DNA of 55,980 nucleotides, from assembly GCA_028875655.1 (NCBI GenBank), contig JAPPCX010000104.1, positions 1 through 55,980 of the forward strand, read 5' to 3'. The position numbers were made by a program, and so were the translations under genes. Positions within the stretch are counted from its first letter, which is position 1; every line of letters starts with the position of its first letter. Source of the stretch: Chloroflexota bacterium. GTDB taxonomy: Bacteria; Chloroflexota; Dehalococcoidia; Lucifugimonadales; UBA3495. Positions 41,162 to 48,647 of the stretch are shown here, piece by piece. Under the pieces are notes generated by a model. That model was not told where the DNA came from. It worked only from the letters and a program-made list of their open reading frames with translations, and made no database searches.

Positions 41162-42781
41162 ATGACCACGCAACGGCACCGCGTCTCCATTACCCCGGAA
41201 CAGCGTGCCAAGCTAGAGCCGCTTCTGTTGAATAGGCAGTCGGGCAAGTGTTACATCTGCGACGAGCCCATTGATCTCGAACTTCAGCACGAAGATTTAG
41301 AGATCGACCACATTGATCCGTTCAGTCAGGGCGGGGCTGATTCGGCTAACAACTATGCGCTCGTTCATCAGCGCTGCAATCGGAGCAAGGGGGCCTCTGA
41401 TATCCGGGTGGCACGACGTCTTGCTGAAATGGAGAAACTGCATCAGCAGGCCAAGGCCGAAGGTGAACGTGGAGCTAATTTACGCCACGTTCTCACCAAA
41501 TACGGTGGTGGGAAAGCACGATTGCGCGTTAGGCGAGAATCTGACCGAGTTGAATTCAGCTTCTCCGAAACAGCCGATCCTCGGGTACAATCCGTTCCGC
41601 TTTACAGGGACAAATTGAGCGGAGCAGAATACTTTTTTACGGTGGCACCGCTCGAATACCTTCATCATGACGACCGTATCAATCCGCGTGATATAGGGGC
41701 CAATGTCCGCAACCTCATTGAAGAGTTTTTGCAGGGCCGGCCACAACTACACATCGGCTTGGCTTGGTGGGCAGCAGAAGAGGATGGTGCTGGGACTCTG
41801 AAACTTTTTGACGGTCAACACAAAGCTGCGTCGCAGATTATGCTGGGCGTCAAGGAACTTCCGGTTCGCGTTTTCATGGAACCTGACGTTGACGTTTTGG
41901 TGACGACCAACACTAACGCAGGAAGTAGCCTCAGGCAAATCGCTTTCGACAAAGCAACTATGCGGCATCTCGGTAGCACGCTGTACGCTGACCGTGCGGC
42001 ACAATATAGGAAGATGCGCCAATTGCCGGATGATGACCTTTCATTCAGCGAGCAAGATTTGGTGCGCCATTTCAGAGGCGAGCACCGTCAAATGGAGAAG
42101 TACATCATTGACGCGCAAAGGGATTTCATCACACACAACCCCGACAACCGCCTCACTGAGTTTGTCGAAATGGGCGGCAGGGGGACCTCTCGGCCTCTGG
42201 CTTATGCCACAGTCGAGAGAGCGTTTTTCCAGTTGCTGCACCAAAAAGCGCTGAATTCTGCCATTGACGAGGGCCTTGAGTCCGGTTCCAATCCTCGGGA
42301 TTTGGAACGCACCCAGATGATACGGCTGATGAACATATTTGCTGATGTGTTCTTTGTGGACAAATGGGACCCCGACGTTGGTGGGTACCAATTGGAGAGC
42401 CGCATTTTTAAAGGCGATGAGATTGCCGAACAACACTTGCGCGCCTGGAGGATCGCTCGGGATGAAGTGGCAGTGAACGTCATTCGCTGGGTCAAGCTGG
42501 TAATTACACACTATTTCGCCTTCACCGGGAAAATGGTGGACGACGAGCGTTTGCTCCACGCGAGATTGCCTGACGCTTTATGGGAGCGTATAGCGGCTTT
42601 CTTTGAAAACCTCTCCGCGTTGCCGTGTTGGGTCGATAAGAACATGGCCCAATCCGTGTTTGGTCCCAAGCAGAATTTTGATTATTGGAATCAAGTCTTC
42701 CAGACAGGCGAATCTACTGACGGCACCAAAGTTCTTGCAGAAGGGCTGAGCATCCAAGAAATGATTTCCAGTCGCCCATAA
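41162..42781 (+). CDS. HNH nuclease with DGQHR-type domain
   Basis: A 539-residue protein. Residues 28-80 are an HNH nuclease with zinc Cys pairs (Cys30-x2-Cys33; CYICDEPI, LEIDHIDPFSQGG, LVHQRCNRSKGASD). Residues 155-260 hold a segment with FDGQHKAASQIMLG (217-221) and VLVTTNTNAGSSLRQIAF. This recalls the DGQHR motif of DndB-like and ParB/DUF262-related proteins, in which the motif binds nucleotide. The long helical C-terminus is unassigned. The gene looks more AT-rich than its neighbours and separates the two halves of a split nitrile-hydratase beta subunit. A role in defence is likely by analogy. ATG at 41162 with TAGGAG upstream. Confidence 0.72.
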   Translation: MTTQRHRVSITPEQRAKLEPLLLNRQSGKCYICDEPIDLELQHEDLEIDHIDPFSQGGADSANNYALVHQRCNRSKGASDIRVARRLAEMEKLHQQAKAEGERGANLRHVLTKYGGGKARLRVRRESDRVEFSFSETADPRVQSVPLYRDKLSGAEYFFTVAPLEYLHHDDRINPRDIGANVRNLIEEFLQGRPQLHIGLAWWAAEEDGAGTLKLFDGQHKAASQIMLGVKELPVRVFMEPDVDVLVTTNTNAGSSLRQIAFDKATMRHLGSTLYADRAAQYRKMRQLPDDDLSFSEQDLVRHFRGEHRQMEKYIIDAQRDFITHNPDNRLTEFVEMGGRGTSRPLAYATVERAFFQLLHQKALNSAIDEGLESGSNPRDLERTQMIRLMNIFADVFFVDKWDPDVGGYQLESRIFKGDEIAEQHLRAWRIARDEVAVNVIRWVKLVITHYFAFTGKMVDDERLLHARLPDALWERIAAFFENLSALPCWVDKNMAQSVFGPKQNFDYWNQVFQTGESTDGTKVLAEGLSIQEMISSRP

Positions 42782-42797
42782 CGATAATGGACCGTGA

Positions 42798-43106
42798 ATG
42801 ATAACCATGACGACACCTGCTGAATCCGTGCTCTACACCGACGGGGCAGCCGTCCGCGTCCGCACCGGCGCTCCAGCACACCACTTCCGGACGCCGGCGT
42901 ATATTCAGGGGCACACCGGGGTAGTGGATGCGCTGTGCGGCGTTTATCCCAACCCTGAGTCGCTGGCACATGGGGACGACGGTTTGCCGCGCCAGCCGTT
43001 GTATCGCGTTCGGTTGCGGCAGACCGATCTTTGGCCGGACTACTCGGGCAGCCCAGCCGACACCTTGCTGGTGGACGTGTACCAGCATTGGCTGGAACCG
43101 GCCTGA
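42798..43106 (+). CDS. Nitrile hydratase / thiocyanate hydrolase-like subunit: beta C-terminal half
   Basis: A 102-residue protein equal to the C-terminal SH3-like barrel of the nitrile hydratase beta subunit. Family blocks: VRVRTGAPAHHFRTPAYIQG, HTGVVDALCGVYPNPESLAH, GLPRQPLYRVRLRQTDLWPD and LLVDVYQHWLEPA. In nitrile hydratases this is one chain with the helical half, which here is encoded 1.7 kb upstream. The start is either the ATG at 42798 or the one at 42807; neither has a clear ribosome site, which may reflect the adjacent HNH-DGQHR gene. Confidence 0.82.
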   Translation: MITMTTPAESVLYTDGAAVRVRTGAPAHHFRTPAYIQGHTGVVDALCGVYPNPESLAHGDDGLPRQPLYRVRLRQTDLWPDYSGSPADTLLVDVYQHWLEPA

Positions 43107-43110
43107 TTTG

Positions 43111-43119
43111 TGCTATCCT
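43111..43119 (+). promoter_or_regulatory. Extended -10 box before the DSD1-type pair
   Basis: TGCTATCCT ends 35 bases before the TTG start at 43155. It fits the TGCTAnnnT pattern seen at other promoters here. No matching -35 box. Confidence 0.4.
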
Positions 43120-43154
43120 GCCGGCCAGAGCCGCTATTGAGAGGTGCATGAGCG

Positions 43155-44288
43155 TTGGAGCGACCGATATTACAGCCCGTTGGCACGCCCGCAGAGGAAC
43201 TGGATACGCCGGCCCTGGTGGTTGACCTAGGTGTAATGGAGCAGAACATCGCGGTGCTGCACGGCGCTGTTGGCGGATCAGCCGGCGGTCAAGTCAGGGT
43301 TCGGCCTCATGTCTCCTGTCATGGCTGCCCTGAGATCGCCCGTTTGCAGTTGGCTGCCGGAAACAACTCCGGCGGCGTGGCGGTCAGTTCGCTAGGGGAG
43401 GCCGAGGCGTTTGCCGGCGGCGAGGACGATTCGCCGGCGATTGAGGACATACTGATAGCGGGCCGGGTGGTCACCTCTGCAAAGATTCGCCGGCTGGTAG
43501 CTCTGGCTGGCCGAATTGCGTTGAGTGTGGCCGTGGACGACTCCCGCAACGTCGAGGATCTTGCCGAGGCTGCGCAGGCCGCCGGCGTTAGCCTGGGCGT
43601 GTTGGTGGACATTGACGCCGGCTACGGGTTTGGCGGCTTGGCGCCCGGGCATGATGCGGTTGAGCTGGCGCGAAAAGTCGTGGAGGCTCCGGGTTTGGCG
43701 TTCGCCGGGATCATGGCCTACGAAGGGCCGTTGACGATGACCGACCGGGATGAGTTGGCCGCCGAGACCCGTGGGCGTTTGCAACCGGTACTGGACACGC
43801 GAGGCGACCTGGAGCGGGCTGGTATAGAGGTTGCGACGGTGAGCGCGGGCAGTACCTATAGTTATGACGTGGTCTCGCAACTGCCCGGCATCACTGAGAT
43901 TCAGGCTGGAGTGTATCCCTTGATGGATGTGGAGACCTTGCGTGTCCGCCCGGAATTTCAACCGGCGGCCAAGATTCTGGCCACAGTCATCAGCCATCCC
44001 GTGGCGGGCCGGGCGGTCGTGGATGCCGGGCACAAGACTACCGGGCCAGACTTCGGCGTACCTGTTCTGGACGGCTTTCCGGGCGCCGTTGCCAGGAGGT
44101 TCAGCGCGGAGCACGGAATCCTGGATCTGGATGGGCCGGCTACCGAGCAGTTGATGCCCAACGACAAAGTGCACCTGGTGCCGTATAACCTGGCTCTCTG
44201 CGTCAACCAGTATGACTACATACGCGCGGTGCGGGACGGGAAGTTGGTGGGGTATTGGCGCATTGCCGGGCGGGGACAGTTGGGGTAG
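43155..44288 (+). CDS. DSD1/D-threonine-aldolase-fold protein lacking the PLP lysine
   Basis: A 377-residue member of the fold-III alanine-racemase-like DSD1/D-threonine aldolase family. ELDTPALVVDLGVMEQNI is followed by RPHVSCHGCPEIARLQ at 50-65. Active members read RPHVKTHK, and both lysines, including the Schiff-base one, are replaced (Ser54, Gly57). VSAGSTYSYDVVSQLPGITE and VDAGHKTTGPDFGVPV are kept. The metal His near the end (family PxHxxxTVN) reads PYNLALCVN. The protein thus seems unable to bind PLP normally. Start is TTG 43155 with GAGAGGTG upstream. A paralogue with the lysines follows. Confidence 0.78.
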   Translation: MERPILQPVGTPAEELDTPALVVDLGVMEQNIAVLHGAVGGSAGGQVRVRPHVSCHGCPEIARLQLAAGNNSGGVAVSSLGEAEAFAGGEDDSPAIEDILIAGRVVTSAKIRRLVALAGRIALSVAVDDSRNVEDLAEAAQAAGVSLGVLVDIDAGYGFGGLAPGHDAVELARKVVEAPGLAFAGIMAYEGPLTMTDRDELAAETRGRLQPVLDTRGDLERAGIEVATVSAGSTYSYDVVSQLPGITEIQAGVYPLMDVETLRVRPEFQPAAKILATVISHPVAGRAVVDAGHKTTGPDFGVPVLDGFPGAVARRFSAEHGILDLDGPATEQLMPNDKVHLVPYNLALCVNQYDYIRAVRDGKLVGYWRIAGRGQLG

Positions 44289-44295
44289 TTCTTGT

Positions 44296-44400
44296 GGGAT
44301 TCTCATTGCGAGGACCTCAACGACGCGGCAATCCCGTTACCGTGGAGCCGGCGATTACCCCCGACGAGATTGCCGCGCTACGCTCGCGATGGCATTTTGC
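44296..44400. repeat. Degenerate dispersed repeat between the DSD1 paralogues
   Basis: TCATTGCGAGGACC with ACGCGGCAATCCCGTTACC, and further on GAGATTGCCGCGCTACGCTC and GCGATGG, form an imperfect inverted pair. It resembles the very common CATTGCGAG...GCAATC type of repeat of bacterial genomes. It fills the 154-base gap between the two paralogous genes. Confidence 0.5.
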
Positions 44401-44442
44401 ATTGGCCCAAATGAGATATGCGGAAACCTTGGAGGTAGGTCC

Positions 44443-45558
44443 ATGACGGAAACGTTTGAACCCCAACCCGGCACTCCGATTGCCGAACTGGACACGCCAT
44501 GCTTGATACTGGACATGGACGCGCTGGATCACAACATGGATGTGATTGCCGATTTCTATGGAGACCGCCACAGCAAGTTGCGCGGGCACAGCAAGAATCA
44601 CAAGAGCCCGGCCTTGGCCCTGCGGCAGATCCAGCGCGGCGGCACCGTCGGCGGCGTGTGCGCGGCCAAGGTCGCGGAGGCCGAAGTGATGGTGCAGGGT
44701 GGAGTGGCCAGCGTGTTCGTTACCAGCGAGGTGGTTGCGCCGCCGAAGATTGCCCGGCTCTGCGCGCTGGCGGACGAGGCTGAGATCCTGGTGGCCTGCG
44801 AAAGCGAGGCCAATGCCCGCGACCTTTCCGAGGTTGCCACGGCTCAAGGCGTAGATCTGGGTGTAGTCATCGAGCAGGAAACCGGGTTGCTGCGGTGCGG
44901 CGTGCAGGAGGGAGAGCAGGGAGTGGAATCCGGCGTCGCTCTGGCCCGGTTAATCGATTCGCTGCCCGGACTGTCTTTGAAAGGCGTGATGAGCCACCAG
45001 ATGATGGCCGAGCCATCCGGTGACCTGGAGGACCGGGCCACTGAAGCGCACCACCTTATCCAGCCGGTTTTGGATCTGCGGGAAGCCATGCTTGCCGACG
45101 GCCTGCCGGTGGAGATCGTATCGACGGGCGAGACCTGGAGCTACGACATCGCCGGTGACATGCCGGAGGTTACCGAGATCCAGGGCGGCTCCTACCTCGT
45201 GATGGAAACCTCATACGATTACATGCAGGACTTTCACCTGGCCGGCAAAGTGCTGAGTACCATTATCAGCGTGCCACGGCCGGGAACGGCGGTCGGCGAC
45301 GCCGGCGCCCGCGCGGTATGCGGCATCAAAGGGTTGCCGCTAGTGGAAGGCCGACCAGGGGTAGAAGCCGTTGATATGGACGCTGACCGCACCGTGTTCC
45401 AGGTGGCGGAGGGGGTTGAACTCGCCGTTGGCGACCAGGTGATGCTGCTTCCTGGCCAGCAGGACGCCATGGTCAGCCGCTGGGATCGTTTCATCGGTAT
45501 ACGCGACGGAGTGGTGGAGGCGGTTTGGGACATCGAGGCGCGGGGCTGCCACAACTAG
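44443..45558 (+). CDS. DSD1/D-threonine-aldolase-like PLP protein
   Basis: Paralogue of the preceding gene, 371 residues, of the DSD1/D-threonine aldolase family. The PLP motif is KLRGHSKNHKSPALALRQ with both lysines (Lys51, Lys54), so it can form the Schiff base. ELDTPCLILDMDALDHNM, VIEQETGLLRCGVQ, VSTGETWSYDIAGDMPEVTE, VGDAGARAVCGIKGLP and WDIEARG follow. The metal His of the family is replaced by Gln in LLPGQQDAMV, while the Asp is retained. The likely activity is lyase, deaminase or epimerase on a D-hydroxyamino acid; specificity unknown. ATG at 44443 with GGAGG upstream. Confidence 0.82.
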   Translation: MTETFEPQPGTPIAELDTPCLILDMDALDHNMDVIADFYGDRHSKLRGHSKNHKSPALALRQIQRGGTVGGVCAAKVAEAEVMVQGGVASVFVTSEVVAPPKIARLCALADEAEILVACESEANARDLSEVATAQGVDLGVVIEQETGLLRCGVQEGEQGVESGVALARLIDSLPGLSLKGVMSHQMMAEPSGDLEDRATEAHHLIQPVLDLREAMLADGLPVEIVSTGETWSYDIAGDMPEVTEIQGGSYLVMETSYDYMQDFHLAGKVLSTIISVPRPGTAVGDAGARAVCGIKGLPLVEGRPGVEAVDMDADRTVFQVAEGVELAVGDQVMLLPGQQDAMVSRWDRFIGIRDGVVEAVWDIEARGCHN

Positions 45559-45568
45559 GGAGAGAAGT

Positions 45569-46186
45569 ATGACTACTGCAATCCACGTTGAAGACCATGT
45601 ACATGACCAGCCCATGAGTGAAGTGGCGCTCCGCTCGGTGGCCATAGAGGCGCTGCTTGCTGAGAAGGGGTTGCTGACTGCTGATGAAGTGCGGCGGCAG
45701 GTTGACCTGATGGACGGTCGCACGCCGGCGGACGGCGCTCGCGTCGTTGCCCGCGCCTGGGTGGATGACAGTTTCAAGGCTCGCCTGCTGGCCGATTCCC
45801 GGTCCGCCCTGGCTGAAATGGGCATTGCCATCCCGGAGGAAACGCCGCATCTCGTCGTGGTGGAAAACACCGACGACGTGCATAACCTGGTGGTGTGCAC
45901 TCTCTGCTCGTGCTACCCCAGGATGTTGCTGGGCCGGCCGCCGGACTGGTACAAGAGCCTGGCCTACCGGTCGCGGGCGGTCAGCGATCCGCGCGGCGTG
46001 ATGGCCGAATTTGGGACGGCGCTGCCGGCGGACATCCGCGTTGACGTGTTGGACAGCACCGCCGACATGCGCTATTTGGTCCTGCCGCGCCGGCCGGAGG
46101 GAACGGAGGGAATGAGCGAGGACGAGTTGACCCGCCTGGTAACCCGCGACAGCATGATCGGCGTGACCGACGCGCTGACGCCGTAG
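45569..46186 (+). CDS. Nitrile hydratase alpha / thiocyanate hydrolase gamma-like subunit, Co type
   Basis: Metal-binding subunit of 205 residues. The claw motif VVCTLCSCYPRML has Cys110, Cys113, Ser114 and Cys115; Thr in CTLC marks the cobalt type (iron enzymes have CSLC). Other blocks: VAIEALLAEKGLLTADEVRR, ARAWVDDSFKARLLADSRSA and LAYRSRAVSDPRGVMAEFG, with the conserved arginines of the active site. Nitrile hydratases add water to nitriles; the related thiocyanate hydrolase makes COS and ammonia. Split beta halves upstream favour the three-chain thiocyanate-hydrolase-like architecture. No P14K/NHase-activator gene is present. GGGAGAG site before the ATG. Confidence 0.87.
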   Translation: MTTAIHVEDHVHDQPMSEVALRSVAIEALLAEKGLLTADEVRRQVDLMDGRTPADGARVVARAWVDDSFKARLLADSRSALAEMGIAIPEETPHLVVVENTDDVHNLVVCTLCSCYPRMLLGRPPDWYKSLAYRSRAVSDPRGVMAEFGTALPADIRVDVLDSTADMRYLVLPRRPEGTEGMSEDELTRLVTRDSMIGVTDALTP

Positions 46187-46211
46187 GCAGCCTCACTACA
46201 GCAGCCATAAC

Positions 46212-46244
<33 letters not shown>

Positions 46245-46270
46245 TCATTCGTCGCATTCCCTTTGCGCGT

Positions 46271-46720
46271 TTACGATGTGAGCCGCTGCGGTTCCCCGTC
46301 GATCTGGTTGATGCGACGCAGGTGTCGCCCGCCCTCGAACTCCGTGGTCAGCCACACGTCCACGATTTCCCGCGCCGTTTCCCACGACACCAGCCGCTGC
46401 CCCATGGACAGCACGTTGGAATCGTTGTGCTCCCGTCCATAGCGCGCCGACTCCGCGCTCCAGCATAGCGTGCAGCGCACTCCCGGCACCCGGTTGGCGA
46501 CTATCGCCTCGCCGTTGCCGGACCCTCCCAGCACGATGCCCCGGTCAACTTCGCCGGCCGCTACCGCCTCGGCTACCGGGCGTATCCATTCGGGGTAGTC
46601 GGTGGACTCTTCGGAGTACGTCCCGTAGTCCACCGCCTCGTGTCCCAGGTACGCCAGCAGCGACAGCAACTTGCCCTTGTACTCAAAACCGGCGTGGTCG
46701 GATCCAATCGCTATCTTCAT
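46271..46720 (-). CDS. rpiB: Ribose-5-phosphate isomerase B
   Basis: RpiB/LacAB-family sugar-phosphate isomerase of 149 residues, interconverting ribose 5-phosphate and ribulose 5-phosphate. MKIAIGSDHAGFEYKGKLLS, EESTDYPEWIRPVAEAV, LGGSGNGEAIVANRVPGVRC and YGREHNDSNVLSMGQRLVS are visible. The base position, Cys66 in E. coli RpiB, appears to be taken by the Glu of GNGE as in the mycobacterial enzyme. ATG at 46720. Divergent from the zinc alcohol dehydrogenase, with an extended -10 box (minus-strand TGCTATGCT) 35 bases upstream. Confidence 0.92.
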   Translation of the reverse strand: MKIAIGSDHAGFEYKGKLLSLLAYLGHEAVDYGTYSEESTDYPEWIRPVAEAVAAGEVDRGIVLGGSGNGEAIVANRVPGVRCTLCWSAESARYGREHNDSNVLSMGQRLVSWETAREIVDVWLTTEFEGGRHLRRINQIDGEPQRLTS

Positions 46721-46755
46721 TGCCGTGGCGCTCCCTTTGGGCCTGATACGCTGCC

Positions 46756-46764
46756 AGCATAGCA
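46756..46764 (-). promoter_or_regulatory. Extended -10 box of rpiB
   Basis: On the minus strand TGCTATGCT ends 35 bases before the rpiB ATG at 46720. It shares the TGCTAT core with rpsB and FIST. No clear -35 box. Confidence 0.42.
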
Positions 46765-46831
46765 CAAACCCGCAACCGTTATGCTAGGATACCGCCAATC
46801 TGAAACATGAACGCAACCGGAGGGAATCACC

Positions 46832-47938
46832 ATGAAAGGACGCATTGTCGTCGTCAAAGAGTACGGCAAACCTTTTGAAATCGAGGAGTACGACGTGCCC
46901 GAACCGCAGCCCGGCGCTGTCCTGCTCCGCATGACGCAAGCGGGCATCTGCGGCTCCGACCTGCACACCTGGCGCGGCGACCAGACCCAGGAACACCTGC
47001 CCCTGCCCGAGACGGGGCGCGTCATGGGACACGAAGGAACCGGCGTTATCGAGTATCTGGGCGACGGCGTCACCTCGGACTACTACGGCACCGAGGTCAA
47101 GGAGGGCGACCGGGTCATCTACGCGGCCGTCTTCCCCTGCTATCACTGCCACATGTGCCTGCGCGGCAACACCAACTGGTGCGTCAACCGCCAGTATCCC
47201 GCCGCCGGCATCTGGCCTTACTTCACCGGCACCTACGGCGATTTCCTGTATTTGCCGCCGCGCCATCCCTTCTTCCGCGTGCCGGATGAACTGCCCGACA
47301 GCATCCTGGGGCCGGTCAACTGCGCCATGGGCACCGTCACCACCGGCCTCGAGCGCGCCGGCATGAGTCACGGACAGTCCGTCGTCATTATGGGCACCGG
47401 CGGCCTGGGCATCCACGCCACGGCCATGGCCAAGGAGCGCGGGGCGGATCGTGTCATCGTCCTGGACAGGTTGGAGAACCGTCTGGCCCTGGCCGAGGAA
47501 TTTGGCGCCGACCACACCATCAACATCGAAGAATTCAACACGCCGGAAACCCGTGTCCGCCGGGTCCGCGAGCTGACCCGGGGCCGTGGCGCCGACGTGG
47601 TGATGGAGTTGGTGGGCCGGGCCGACCTGCTGAAAGAGGGTATAGACATGCTCTCCAACGGAGGCACCTTCGTCGAGATCGGCGATATCGTGCGTGGGCA
47701 GGAGGTGTCCATAGACCCGTCCAAGCTTTTGCAGGGCAAGAACATCGTGGGTAGCTTGATGTACCGGCCGTCGCTGCTTCCGGAGTTGCTGGACTTCCTG
47801 GTCCGCAACCAGGACCAGCTGCCCTTCAACAAGCTGGTCTCCCACACTTTCCCCCTGGCCGACGTCAACGAGGCTTTCGAGGCGGCGGAGTGGAGCCAGC
47901 GCCAGACGGAGATCACGCGGGCGATGCTGGTGCCGTAA
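46832..47938 (+). CDS. Zinc-dependent alcohol dehydrogenase
   Basis: Medium-chain zinc dehydrogenase of 368 residues. The catalytic zinc Cys is in QAGICGSDLHTWRG and its His-Glu in MGHEGTGVIE; the structural zinc cysteines are in FPCYHCHMCLRGNTNWCV. The cofactor motif is VIMGTGGLGIHATAMAKERG, followed by IVLDRLENRLALAEEFGADH (Asp after the strand favours NAD). Typical of threonine/sorbitol dehydrogenase-like enzymes; substrate unknown. GGAGGG ribosome site before the ATG at 46832. Divergent from rpiB. Confidence 0.9.
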   Translation: MKGRIVVVKEYGKPFEIEEYDVPEPQPGAVLLRMTQAGICGSDLHTWRGDQTQEHLPLPETGRVMGHEGTGVIEYLGDGVTSDYYGTEVKEGDRVIYAAVFPCYHCHMCLRGNTNWCVNRQYPAAGIWPYFTGTYGDFLYLPPRHPFFRVPDELPDSILGPVNCAMGTVTTGLERAGMSHGQSVVIMGTGGLGIHATAMAKERGADRVIVLDRLENRLALAEEFGADHTINIEEFNTPETRVRRVRELTRGRGADVVMELVGRADLLKEGIDMLSNGGTFVEIGDIVRGQEVSIDPSKLLQGKNIVGSLMYRPSLLPELLDFLVRNQDQLPFNKLVSHTFPLADVNEAFEAAEWSQRQTEITRAMLVP

Positions 47939-48000
47939 CGTCTCTACAATCGCGTCGTGATGGCTAATCGGATCTTGGGATTCCCTGAATTGACAAAGAT

Positions 48001-48023
48001 GGCCACGGTTTTTCGCTGTGGCC
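48001..48023. terminator. Weak hairpin between convergent genes
   Basis: GGCCAC and GTGGCC (6 bp) flank an eleven-base loop in the gap between the alcohol dehydrogenase stop (47938) and the mazF remnant stop (48043). A short T-containing stretch follows on the plus strand. The stem is modest. Confidence 0.35.
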
Positions 48024-48042
48024 CATATCTTTCAGCGTTCCT

Positions 48043-48222
48043 TTATCCCAATAACGCGCTCACTTTGCCGATCACCTCTTGCACGACGCCGTCCGTGGTT
48101 TCGCACTCAAACTGCGCGCGTCTTGCCTTCCAGTCCAGGTTCCTGATCTGATCGGCCAGCACTACCCCGGTGATCCTTCCATCCGGAGGCAATCCTACTT
48201 CAAACGGGTAACCCGTCACCAT
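48043..48222 (-). pseudogene. MazF toxin, 5'-truncated
   Basis: The frame from the ATG at 48222 codes for 59 residues that match only the C-terminal half of MazF: VTGYPFEVGLPPDGRITGVV, LADQIRNLDWKARRAQFECE and EEVIGK-like VQEVIGKVSALLG. The N-terminal half with the RNA-binding loop and the first catalytic region (normally WLNFDPQ..GHEQAGRRPALV) is missing. Its place, directly behind the mazE stop TGA (48218-48216), holds the join: mazE ends GKEIW as usual and toxin sequence begins at once. A clean deletion of about 55 codons is inferred. The residue cannot be an active mRNA interferase. Confidence 0.83.
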
Positions 48223-48455
48223 ATCTCTTTACCCTGCGGCTCACCGGCGTCCTGCTCGCCGTGAACGTTGTCAGGCGTGATATTAGCCAACAGAGCTCCC
48301 AGATCGTAGGTGTGCTTACGCAGGATGAGCGTATCTCCATCGGGAACCAGTTCCACCGCGGAGCCGGCGCTCACTCCCCATTGGTCTGCGATGGGTTTGG
48401 GAATTCGGATCGCCAAGCTTGAGCCCCATGTCGCTATTCGCGTTCTCGCTGCCAT
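48216..48455 (-). CDS. mazE: MazE antitoxin (AbrB/SpoVT type)
   Basis: A 79-residue antitoxin. The swapped-hairpin DNA-binding part reads RTRIATWGSSLAIRIPKPIA, DQWGVSAGSAVELVPDGDTL and ILRKHTYDLGALLANI, and an acidic tail ends EPQGKEIW. GAGGAGG ribosome site before the ATG at 48455. A near-consensus promoter and a perfect 21-bp palindrome overlapping its -10 box lie just upstream, as expected for an autoregulated TA operon. The cognate toxin is truncated. Confidence 0.88.
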   Translation of the reverse strand: MAARTRIATWGSSLAIRIPKPIADQWGVSAGSAVELVPDGDTLILRKHTYDLGALLANITPDNVHGEQDAGEPQGKEIW

Positions 48456-48473
48456 GAGATTTGCCTCCTCGAA

Positions 48474-48494
48474 CGTATCTATATTATAGATACG
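48474..48494. promoter_or_regulatory. Palindromic operator of the mazEF locus
   Basis: A perfect inverted repeat with 10-bp arms (CGTATCTATA and TATAGATACG on the minus strand) around one central base. It covers the -10 box of the mazE promoter and ends 19 bases before the ATG, the right place for MazE or MazEF binding and autorepression. Confidence 0.7.
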
Positions 48495-48511
48495 AAAAAC
48501 ACCCGCCACAA
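48483..48511 (-). promoter_or_regulatory. Promoter of mazE
   Basis: On the minus strand TTGTGG (48511-48506), a 17-base spacer and a perfect TATAAT (48488-48483) are present. The -10 box is contained in the 21-bp palindrome. Confidence 0.75.
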
Positions 48512-48570
48512 CTTACACAATATCGTTAGGACGGCTATCTCATGCCGGCCAACCGGAACTGCCATCCGAC

Positions 48571-48579
48571 TGTGATAAT
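48571..48579 (+). promoter_or_regulatory. Candidate extended -10 box of the LLM oxidoreductase
   Basis: TGTGATAAT fits a TGn-GATAAT extended -10 and lies 68 bases before the ATG at 48648. The -35 region is poor. Confidence 0.35.
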
Positions 48580-48647
48580 ATCGCCGCACAAACTGACCAC
48601 CTGCCGTTCATCTCTAAGAAGGACAACGGTCTGAGGAGCAAAGCACC

